DNA of 6,712 nucleotides from SIG438 sp034117945. Its GTDB lineage: Bacteria > Bacillota > Clostridia > HGM11514. A model generated the notes under the pieces. That model was not told where the DNA came from and did no database searches. It saw nothing but the letters and a program-made list of their open reading frames with translations. The translations under genes and the position numbers were made by a program. Below are positions 1 through 4,981 of the stretch, piece by piece. The stretch is taken from the NCBI GenBank assembly GCA_034117945.1, contig JAXEOR010000010.1:1-6712 (forward strand). Direction: 5' to 3'. The first letter of the stretch is position 1. The number at the start of each line of letters is the position of its first letter.

Positions 1-1
1 C

Positions 2-538
2 ATCACCCATTTCTGGAATCAGGCGGCCTATCTTTCCACAGACGGCTTCATCGTCAACCGGGGTATCGGCGGGGACAGCACCCCCTACCTTGCCCGCCGT
101 TTTGAGGCAGACGCCCTTCAGCTTAAGCCGGAGCACATCATTTTATTAATCGGCATCAACGATATTTTAACAACCCAGCCGGATTTATGGTGGAGAAAGC
201 CCGGCCGAGACAGAGACCAGGTCATCGCCCAGATCAAGGACAATCTGGAGCTGATCATCCAAAAATCCAAAGGAGTCAGACTGTCTCTTTGCTCCATTCT
301 GCCAGTGGAAATCTGCCAGCCCTATGACCGGGAGATGATCAACGATATGGTACTTGAGACAAACGGAATCATTCAAGAGCTTTGTAAAAAATATTCCCTG
401 GATTATGTGGATTACCATTCCGCTCTGTGCTGTCAGGACGGAAAAACTCTGCGGCAGGGTCTGTCTCACGACGGCATTCACCCCAACGGCAAAGGCTATG
501 AAATCATGGCTCAGGCCTTATCCGGCATTATTTCATAA
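2..538 (+). CDS. SGNH/GDSL-family hydrolase (esterase/lipase-like), 5' truncated by window edge
   Basis: The reading frame is open from base 2 to the TAA at 536-538, giving the C-terminal 178 residues. No start codon is visible, so the gene begins outside the window. Visible SGNH blocks are block II (NRGIGGDST, fragment residues 19-27, with the oxyanion Gly), block III (GIND, 51-54, with the oxyanion Asn53) and block V (DGIHP, 157-161, with Asp157 and His160 of the catalytic triad). Block I with the nucleophilic Ser is missing because it lies upstream of the edge. The family hydrolyses esters or acetyl groups on lipids, sugars or cell-wall polymers; the arrangement resembles the PAF-acetylhydrolase-like/GDSL_2 group, but the substrate cannot be read from the sequence. 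It is the only plus-strand gene here, and its last 11 bp overlap the 3' end of the convergent trmO. Family assignment is firm; the specific role is unknown. Confidence 0.88.
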   Translation: MTHFWNQAAYLSTDGFIVNRGIGGDSTPYLARRFEADALQLKPEHIILLIGINDILTTQPDLWWRKPGRDRDQVIAQIKDNLELIIQKSKGVRLSLCSILPVEICQPYDREMINDMVLETNGIIQELCKKYSLDYVDYHSALCCQDGKTLRQGLSHDGIHPNGKGYEIMAQALSGIIS

Positions 539-1202
539 GCGCCTCAATCTGCCGCACCCGGGCAATCCCGTCGGCCACGGTAAACCGCACGGTATACCCC
601 CCAAATGAAAAGGCATACTCCCGCTCCGGATCATTTTGATAAGAGGGGCGAGGATCCTGCTCTAACACCTTTATCAGAGCCGCCCTCTTCTCCTTTGGAA
701 GAAGGCGGCTCCAGCTTTCATCCATTTCCACCTGCAAACCTCGTTCCTTTTTCCGGCCGGCAAATCCATCCTTCGCCTCCGGATAGCTGTCTGCAAAGGG
801 CAGGTAAGGCTTGATGTCGTAAATCGGCGTTTGATCCATCAGATCAGCCCCCGACACATACAAAGCCATTTCGGATAAATCAATCCTGTCCAGCCGCACT
901 GCCGACAGCCCCAAGCCGTTGGGGCGAAAGGGAGAACGGGTTGCAAATACCCCCTTCCGCTCATTCCCTCCCAGCCGGGGCGGCCGAACGGTATAAGACC
1001 AGCTCTTGGCCTGGGAAAAGCCCCAGATCAGCCAAATATGAGAAAATTCCTCCAAGCCCCTGAAGGCCTCCTCCCGGGCAAAGGCCGGCTCCATCACAAT
1101 TCTGCCCTTCAGCTCCTCAATCAATCCGCTTTGCCGGGGAATTCCGAATTTTTCGGGAAAATCCGTTTCGATCCGGGCAATCGGGGTAAGAGATTGGGTC
1201 AT
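528..1202 (-). CDS. trmO: tRNA (N6-threonylcarbamoyladenosine(37)-N6)-methyltransferase TrmO (TsaA/YaeB family)
   Basis: This 224-residue protein is close in length to E. coli TrmO (about 235). The family uses S-adenosylmethionine to methylate t6A37 in tRNA-Thr, giving m6t6A, which tunes decoding in the cytoplasm. The beta-barrel TrmO/UPF0066 signature is clear: HIWLIWGF at 55-62, RPPRLGGN at 73-80, then GVFATRSPFRPNGLGLS at 84-100, and GADLMDQTPIYDIKPYLPFADS-like residues at 118-139, including the DxKPYxPxxD motif. The C-terminal part (about 150-224) is the usual small extra domain ending in the conserved type of segment FTVADGIARVRQIE. I chose the ATG at 1202 because GGGAGGAG lies 8 nt upstream (1211-1218). 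The frame is open back to a GTG at 1253, but that start has no ribosome binding site and adds nonconserved residues. No clear promoter is visible between this start and the terminator of the upstream gene. The 3' end overlaps the convergent hydrolase by 11 bp. Confidence 0.93.
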   Translation of the reverse strand: MTQSLTPIARIETDFPEKFGIPRQSGLIEELKGRIVMEPAFAREEAFRGLEEFSHIWLIWGFSQAKSWSYTVRPPRLGGNERKGVFATRSPFRPNGLGLSAVRLDRIDLSEMALYVSGADLMDQTPIYDIKPYLPFADSYPEAKDGFAGRKKERGLQVEMDESWSRLLPKEKRAALIKVLEQDPRPSYQNDPEREYAFSFGGYTVRFTVADGIARVRQIEALMK

Positions 1203-1210
1203 ACGAATCG

Positions 1211-1218
1211 CTCCTCCC
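1211..1218 (-). promoter_or_regulatory. Ribosome binding site deciding the trmO start
   Basis: On the minus strand GGGAGGAG precedes the ATG at 1202 by 8 nt. This makes that ATG, and not the in-frame GTG at 1253, the likely start of trmO. Confidence 0.75.
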
Positions 1219-1307
1219 TTTTCATCATTACAAAGATCTCCTTCCCCCCGCACCTATGGCAGGCACAGAAGGAAAACCCTTTCTTCCTGTAATTTCTCAT
1301 GGAAAAA

Positions 1308-1331
1308 ACCGTCCCGGCTAAGCAGGACGGT
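1308..1331 (-). terminator. Rho-independent terminator after the acidic membrane protein gene
   Basis: The 7-bp perfect stem ACCGTCC/GGACGGT (arms 1308-1314 and 1325-1331) has a 10-nt loop and starts 6 nt past the stop codon at 1338. On the minus strand it is followed by TTTTTT (complement of 1302-1307), a standard intrinsic terminator. The plus strand also has a T-rich stretch after the stem (1332-1343), so it might work in both directions, but no plus-strand gene ends nearby. Confidence 0.85.
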
Positions 1332-1337
1332 CTCTTT

Positions 1338-1904
1338 TTATTTCTCGTGACATTCCGGACAGGGCAGATACCCCTTCTTCTCTGCGGTTTTAATATTGTA
1401 GGAAATGAAGGAAGAGGGATCAAACTGATCGCAGTCATAGGTATGATAATAACCAGTTCCGGGAGTGATCAGAGCAATATGGCGATCCAAAAAAGCCGCC
1501 TTTTTTGCGGTACCGCTTTTCATCATCAGCAGCGCCGCCAGCAAAACAACAGCCACCGCCAGCACACCTATTATGCTTTTCTGAAGGGTTCGTCTCCAGG
1601 ATCTTTGCTGGGAGGTTTCTGTCAGATCCTTTCCGATCAGCGTGTCCCAGTCAGGGGTTTCCTCATAAATTTCCGCTCCTGCAAAGGCGGACTGCACAGG
1701 AACTTCCTCCTGCTCCGGACTGTCGGAAACAGCCTGCCCCTCCGGCTCCTGCTGCTCCCCTTCCGTCGGCTCCTGGGTTTCTTCTTCAATGGTCCCTTGC
1801 ATCTCTTCTTCGATAGTCTCCTGGGTTTCTCCGGTCTGCTCCGGCTCCTCCGGCCGCTCCATGGGCTCCGGTTCCTGCAGCATTTCTTCTTTGTTTTCTT
1901 CCAT
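1338..1904 (-). CDS. Hypothetical single-pass membrane protein with Glu/Pro-rich N-terminal tail and Cys/His C-terminal motif
   Basis: I do not recognise a named family for this 188-residue protein. Residues 1-100 are extremely acidic and rich in Glu, Pro and Gln, with an imperfect internal repeat (TIEEEMQ near 30-36, TIEEETQ at 38-44), and are probably disordered. The stretch RSWRRTLQK (101-109) precedes a hydrophobic helix at about 110-128. The positive-inside rule therefore places the acidic tail in the cytoplasm and the C-terminus outside. The last 40 residues hold YYHTYDCDQF (152-161) and AEKKGYLPCPEC (174-185). This is the spacing of the short YH-x-x-x-C...A-x-x-x-G-Y-x-P-C-x-x-C motif seen at the C-termini of various secreted Firmicute proteins, which may bind a metal or form disulfides. 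There is no catalytic domain. The ATG at 1904 is chosen because AAGGAGG lies 9 nt upstream (1914-1920); the longer frame to 1961 would overlap the -10 box. It has its own promoter and terminator and lies just past the zinc operon. It is a real gene, but its function is unknown. Confidence 0.8.
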   Translation of the reverse strand: MEENKEEMLQEPEPMERPEEPEQTGETQETIEEEMQGTIEEETQEPTEGEQQEPEGQAVSDSPEQEEVPVQSAFAGAEIYEETPDWDTLIGKDLTETSQQRSWRRTLQKSIIGVLAVAVVLLAALLMMKSGTAKKAAFLDRHIALITPGTGYYHTYDCDQFDPSSFISYNIKTAEKKGYLPCPECHEK

Positions 1905-1913
1905 AGGATTCTG

Positions 1914-1920
1914 CCTCCTT
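1914..1920 (-). promoter_or_regulatory. Ribosome binding site deciding the start of the acidic membrane protein
   Basis: AAGGAGG on the minus strand sits 9 nt before the ATG at 1904. It rules in that start over the in-frame ATG at 1961, which falls inside the -10 region. Confidence 0.8.
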
Positions 1921-1959
1921 TTTCCCTTTTTATCATCGTTGTCCCCATCCGATAGCCTC

Positions 1960-1988
1960 ATTATATCACACCATTTTTAAAAATACAA
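1960..1988 (-). promoter_or_regulatory. SigA-type promoter for the acidic membrane protein gene
   Basis: On the minus strand a -35 TTGTAT (1983-1988), a 17-bp spacer and a perfect -10 TATAAT (1960-1965) are present. The -10 carries the extended TG element (TGATATAAT). Transcription would start near 1953, about 50 nt before the ATG at 1904. The spacer contains the AT-only palindrome ATTTTTAAAAAT (1973-1984), which may be chance. Confidence 0.8.
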
Positions 1989-2025
1989 GACGTTGTGAAA
2001 AAAGAATTTCTCGGTTAAAAAATGT

Positions 2026-2841
2026 TTATGCCTTTTTGATCTGACTGATGCATCCAAAAACCAAAAAGAACAAAACGCTGACCATCACAATCCCCGCCCC
2101 TGTGGGGATAGCGTACAGATAAGACAGAGTCAGGCCGATCAAAAAGGAGGTCAGGGATAAACAAACGGAGCAAATGGTAACCGAGCGAAAGGTTTTGCAA
2201 AGGCGCAGAGCCGTCAAGGCCGGGAAAATCATACAGGCAGAGATCAGCAAGGCTCCCATCATCCTCATTCCCAGCACCACTGTGACCGCCGTCAGGCAGG
2301 CAATCATTGTATTATACGCTCCTGCCCCCACGCCGGTTGCCCGGGCAAAGGTTTCGTCAAAGGTCACCGCAAAAATTTTGCTGTAAAAAAACAAAAACAG
2401 TACCAAGCATACTGCGCTTAACCCTACGCTCAGTGCCACATCCTCCTTGGTCATGGCAAGAATGCTGCCAAACAGATAATTGGTCACGTCCGTATTCATC
2501 CCGGAGGTCAGAGACACGATCAAAACCCCCAGAGCCAGGGAGCCAGTAGACAGCAGGGCAATGGCAGAATCCCCCCGGATGCTGCTGGATTCATTCATCC
2601 GAAGCAGCAGCACTGCCGCCACCATCACCACCGGAATGGTCACCTGCAGGGGTGGCAGTCCCAGTGCCGTTGCCAGGGCAAGGGCTCCAAAGCCCACATG
2701 AGACAAGCCGTCCCCGATCATGGAATAACGCTTCAGCACCAGGCTAACCCCCAAAAGAGCCGCACAAAGGGAGATCAATGCCCCGGCAATCAGCGCCCGC
2801 TGCAAAAATGGATAAGAAAGCATTTCTCCCAGCACGCTCAC
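2026..2841 (-). CDS. znuB: Zinc ABC transporter permease (ZnuB-like, ABC-3 family)
   Basis: This 271-residue integral membrane protein forms the channel of the zinc importer together with the ATPase ZnuC and receptor ZnuA. It is hydrophobic nearly throughout, with helices at about 16-36, 50-80, 93-112, 135-153, 174-192, 195-212, 221-240 and 245-267. ABC-3 family landmarks include GDGLSHVGFGALA (43-55), GDSAIALLSTGSLALG (90-105) and DETFARATG (162-170), the last lying in the cytoplasmic loop that usually contacts the ATPase. The stretch MRMMGALLISACMIFPALTA (192-211) is also typical. Start: the GTG at 2841 overlaps the znuC stop by 4 bp (GTGA) and has GGAGG 9 nt upstream. An internal ATG at 2823 has only a weak, too-close GGGAG, so GTG is preferred. 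It is the last gene of zur-znuACB. No good terminator follows. Zinc specificity is inferred from the Zur and His-rich ZnuA neighbours; manganese transporters share the fold. Confidence 0.93.
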   Translation of the reverse strand: MSVLGEMLSYPFLQRALIAGALISLCAALLGVSLVLKRYSMIGDGLSHVGFGALALATALGLPPLQVTIPVVMVAAVLLLRMNESSSIRGDSAIALLSTGSLALGVLIVSLTSGMNTDVTNYLFGSILAMTKEDVALSVGLSAVCLVLFLFFYSKIFAVTFDETFARATGVGAGAYNTMIACLTAVTVVLGMRMMGALLISACMIFPALTALRLCKTFRSVTICSVCLSLTSFLIGLTLSYLYAIPTGAGIVMVSVLFFLVFGCISQIKKA

Positions 2842-3524
2842 TGCCCCTCACCTCCCAGCAAGGCCTGATATTCCTGAACCGTTCCGAAAAACATGTCCTC
2901 CTTCCCCAAGGAAAGAATATGGCTGGCATAGGAAAGGGCCGCCGGAATATCGTGTGACACTGCCAGCACCGTCATGCCGTCCCGCTGATTCATCTGAGCG
3001 ATCAGCTGATAAAATTCCGCTGTGATCACAGGATCCAACCCCGCTGTGGGCTCATCCAGCAGCAGCATCCTGGAGGCGGCGCACAGTGCTCTTGCCAGCA
3101 GCACCCGCTGCTGCTGTCCTCCCGAAAGCTCCCGATAGCACCGTTTTTGAAGTCCCGTCAGCTCCAGCCGTTCCATGGCCTCAGCCGCTCTTTGCTTTTC
3201 CGCTTTTGAGAAAAAGGGCCGAAGTCCCCTATGATTGAGACAGCCTGACAACACAATCTCCCGCACCGATGCCGGAAAGCTCTTTTGTGTCTGGGTTTGC
3301 TGGGGCAGATACCCCATCTGACTGCGCCGCAGCCCTTCTCCCAATATAATTTCTCCCTCCACCGGCTTCATCAGGCCTAAAATTCCTTTCAAAAGCGTGC
3401 TTTTGCCCGCTCCGTTTTCTCCCACAATAAACAGGCAGTCTCCCGCATGCAGGCCAAAGCTTACGTCATGAACCACCTTTTGCTTTTCATATGCCAACCC
3501 CAGATGTTCACATTTGAGTATCAT
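2838..3524 (-). CDS. znuC: Zinc ABC transporter ATP-binding protein (ZnuC-like)
   Basis: This 228-residue ABC ATPase supplies energy for zinc import by binding and hydrolysing ATP at the cytoplasmic face of ZnuB. All nucleotide-binding motifs are intact. These are Walker A GENGAGKST (35-43), Q-loop Gln75 in YLPQQ, signature LSGGQQQR (133-140), Walker B MLLLDEP (153-159) with catalytic Glu158, D-loop AGLD (161-164), and H-loop His191 in SHD. The length is usual for the single-domain ATPases of the metal (Znu/Mnt/Tro) group. The ATG at 3524 overlaps the znuA stop as ATGA and is preceded by AGGAGG at 10 nt. The TGA at 2838-2840 overlaps the znuB GTG. Both overlaps point to translational coupling and balanced subunit synthesis. 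The family call is firm; the metal is inferred from context. Confidence 0.95.
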   Translation of the reverse strand: MILKCEHLGLAYEKQKVVHDVSFGLHAGDCLFIVGENGAGKSTLLKGILGLMKPVEGEIILGEGLRRSQMGYLPQQTQTQKSFPASVREIVLSGCLNHRGLRPFFSKAEKQRAAEAMERLELTGLQKRCYRELSGGQQQRVLLARALCAASRMLLLDEPTAGLDPVITAEFYQLIAQMNQRDGMTVLAVSHDIPAALSYASHILSLGKEDMFFGTVQEYQALLGGEGQ

Positions 3525-4447
3525 TCCCCCAGCGCCTCCTTCAGTCTTTGGGCATTTTGTTCCATGATCGAAAGATAGGTTTCACCCCGGTCAAATTCCT
3601 GCTTGCTCACGTTATGACAGGAGTGAAACAAAGCCGTTTTGGCTCCGGTAGCCTCTCCGATTGCATTGGCAATGGAATGGTTAGACAGTTCTAAATAAAA
3701 CACCACCGGAATCCCATCCTCTTTTACCTTGTCGATCAAAAAGGCCATCGTAGCAGCGCTTGGCTCCGCCTGGGCGGCACAGCCCCCAAACGCCCCATAG
3801 CACTCCAGACCATACTCCTGTGCAAAATACCGGAAGGGAAACCGATCCCCAAAGATCAGCTCCCGCCGCACCCCTATATCCACAATAGTTTGAAAGGTTT
3901 GATCCAACTCTGTCAGCTTCTTCCTATAGGCCGCCAGCCTGCTTTGATAGGCCTGACTGTTGTCCGGATCGGCTCGGCAAAAGGCCTGACAAATAGTCTC
4001 CGCCATTTTGACGGCATTTTTCGGTGATGTCCAGATATGCTCGTCCGCTTCATGCTCCTCATGCCCCTCATGGTCTTGGTGTCCTTCCTGTTCCTCTTCC
4101 TCCAGCAGCTCCACGCTGTTCAGCAGGGCAACCCCGTTCTGTTCCAAGGAGGAATCCGCCAGACTGTTGATCCAGGCCTCCGATTCTCCTCCGATATACA
4201 AAAACACATCTGCCTTTTGAATGGCGATCATATCCTGGGGGGTGGGCTCAAAGGAATGGCTTTCCACCCCCGGATCCAGCAGCAGCTCCACCTGCACCGA
4301 ATCCCCCCCGATCTGCCGGGCAAAATCATACAAAGGAAAATTGGACGCAATCACCTGCAGCCCCTCTCCCTGCCGAGCCGGTTCCCCGGTGCAGGCCGTC
4401 ATGCAAAGGCAGCCCATCAACAAACACAGCGCCATTAATTTTTTCAC
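3521..4447 (-). CDS. znuA: Zinc ABC transporter substrate-binding lipoprotein (ZnuA-like)
   Basis: This 308-residue receptor captures zinc outside the membrane and hands it to ZnuB. The N-terminus is a lipoprotein signal: MKK, a hydrophobic core at 4-16, and MTAC with Cys19 as the probable lipidated residue. The cluster-A1 (metal receptor) fold is shown by VIASNFPLYDF (32-42), SHSFEPTP (63-70) with ligand His64, and DEHIWTSP (135-142) with ligand His137. A Glu/His-rich loop at 116-134, with five acidic Glu and repeated H-x-x-H spacing, is typical of ZnuA and thought to gather zinc. Where many ZnuA proteins have a third ligand His, this one has GDRFPFRYF (200-208), followed by Cys223, Glu228 and HSCHN (275-279), which suggests a clostridial variant of the site. 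Start: the GTG at 4447 overlaps the zur stop as GTGA and has GGGGGAG 5 nt upstream. A longer frame to 4477 would put an unlikely extension before the signal peptide. Confidence 0.94.
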   Translation of the reverse strand: MKKLMALCLLMGCLCMTACTGEPARQGEGLQVIASNFPLYDFARQIGGDSVQVELLLDPGVESHSFEPTPQDMIAIQKADVFLYIGGESEAWINSLADSSLEQNGVALLNSVELLEEEEQEGHQDHEGHEEHEADEHIWTSPKNAVKMAETICQAFCRADPDNSQAYQSRLAAYRKKLTELDQTFQTIVDIGVRRELIFGDRFPFRYFAQEYGLECYGAFGGCAAQAEPSAATMAFLIDKVKEDGIPVVFYLELSNHSIANAIGEATGAKTALFHSCHNVSKQEFDRGETYLSIMEQNAQRLKEALGE

Positions 4448-4845
4448 AGCTTCTCCCCCTTTGCACATTGCCTGCAAGTGCCGTACAAAATTGTTTGTGC
4501 CGGATCAATGGTAAACTGATGGTGCTCTCCCATATGGCAGCCCAGCTGCTCCATAAAATCGCAATGAAGGTGAAACAGGGTGCCGCAGGAGGTGCACTGC
4601 ATATGAAAATGCTGGCCGCAGCCGTCCTCCTCGCTCACCAGCTGGTATCGGATGATTTTCTGGTCACCGCCCCGAAAGCGCATCACCTGACCCTGCTCCG
4701 TCATCTGCCCCATCAGCCGGTAAAGGGTGCTTTTTCCCAATTCCTCCGGCATTTTTTTCGCAATTTCTTCAATGGTAAGCTGTTCGCTTTTATGCTCCTT
4801 TAAAAAGCCCAGCAGGGCCTTTTTTTGTTTGGTTTGATACTTCAC
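4444..4845 (-). CDS. zur: Fur-family transcriptional repressor, probable zinc uptake regulator Zur
   Basis: This 133-residue Fur-family protein is of usual length. An N-terminal winged helix (about 5-70) has the recognition region GKSTLYRLMGQMTEQG (37-52). The C-terminal dimerisation and metal-binding half contains HFHMQCTSCG (79-88) with His79/His81, HLHC (92-95), and the second pair CRQC (124-127). Cys84/Cys87 plus Cys124/Cys127 would form the structural Cys4 zinc site. Start: the GTG at 4845 is preceded by GGAGGGG (4851-4857). The frame is open much further, to 5028, and holds an ATG at 4878, but that ATG abuts the -10 box and would precede the transcription start. The gene leads a four-gene overlap operon with znuA, znuC and znuB and has an inverted-repeat operator in its own promoter, so zinc-dependent autorepression is likely. 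Zur rather than Fur or PerR is inferred from the linked zinc transporter. Confidence 0.92.
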   Translation of the reverse strand: MKYQTKQKKALLGFLKEHKSEQLTIEEIAKKMPEELGKSTLYRLMGQMTEQGQVMRFRGGDQKIIRYQLVSEEDGCGQHFHMQCTSCGTLFHLHCDFMEQLGCHMGEHHQFTIDPAQTILYGTCRQCAKGEKL

Positions 4846-4850
4846 AGCAT

Positions 4851-4857
4851 CCCCTCC
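4851..4857 (-). promoter_or_regulatory. Ribosome binding site deciding the GTG start of zur
   Basis: GGAGGGG on the minus strand ends 5 nt before the GTG at 4845 (7 nt counted from the GGAGG core). This is the only good ribosome binding site downstream of the predicted transcription start, so it fixes the zur start at this GTG. Confidence 0.8.
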
Positions 4858-4862
4858 GAATT

Positions 4863-4877
4863 TGAGAATTACTCTCA
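4863..4877 (-). promoter_or_regulatory. Putative Zur/Fur-type operator (7-1-7 inverted repeat)
   Basis: TGAGAATTACTCTCA is an imperfect 7-1-7 palindrome with 6 of 7 pairs matching. Its form, TGAGARTnAYTCTCA, resembles the 7-1-7 layout of Fur-family boxes such as Bacillus Fur TGATAATnATTATCA. It lies directly downstream of the -10 hexamer (4879-4884) and covers the expected transcription start near 4872, an ideal position for repression. It is seen only once in this window. The match to a real Zur box is inference. Confidence 0.65.
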
Positions 4878-4878
4878 T

Positions 4879-4907
4879 ATTATACCCCTTTTTTTGCTGT
4901 TTGTCAA
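4879..4907 (-). promoter_or_regulatory. Consensus SigA-type promoter of the zur-znuACB operon
   Basis: On the minus strand a perfect -35 TTGACA (4902-4907), a 17-bp spacer (4885-4901) and a perfect -10 TATAAT (4879-4884) are present. Transcription would begin near 4872, about 27 nt ahead of the zur GTG. Such a strong unaided promoter fits a gene set controlled by repression, here by the operator at 4863-4877. Confidence 0.92.
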
Positions 4908-4916
4908 TCTTTTGTG

Positions 4917-4950
4917 AAAAAAACAGAAGAAAACCTTCAAGGCTTTCTTC
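4917..4950 (-). terminator. Rho-independent terminator of the ytvI-like gene
   Basis: On the minus strand GAAGAAAGCCT pairs with AGGTTTTCTTC (one G-U pair, 11 bp) around a TGA loop (stem 4926-4950). A TG and seven T follow (complement of 4917-4923). It lies 32 nt past the stop codon at 4982. The plus strand has no T-run after the stem, so it is one-directional. It separates the upstream gene from the zur promoter, whose -35 begins 10 nt further on. Confidence 0.85.
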
Positions 4951-4981
4951 CGCAATCCAATATTCAAGTAAACCTGGGGCT

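Noticed and set aside
1203..1253. Extended N-terminus for trmO from the GTG at 1253
   Set aside because: It has no ribosome binding site, and the extra 17 residues precede the point where the TrmO family normally begins. The ATG at 1202 has a good site.
1740..1900. Repetitive CTTCTTC/CTCC-rich DNA that looks like a tandem repeat
   Set aside because: It is explained by the Glu/Pro-rich coding sequence on the minus strand. There is no regular unit length and no sign of CRISPR or satellite structure.
1299..1955. A 218-codon plus-strand open frame opposite the acidic membrane protein gene
   Set aside because: It is the antisense shadow of the Glu-rich coding sequence. It has no ribosome binding site or promoter and a low-complexity Leu/Phe/Arg translation, while the minus-strand gene has promoter, ribosome binding site and terminator.
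1990..2025. Possible terminator after znuB (AGAAATTC followed by TTTTTT on the minus strand)
   Set aside because: The only self-complementarity is AGAA/TTCT with a one-base loop, which cannot form a stable hairpin.
4037..4438. A 133-codon plus-strand open frame opposite znuA
   Set aside because: It is a shadow of the real znuA frame, which carries a full lipoprotein signal and metal-binding motifs. The plus-strand translation shows no domain.
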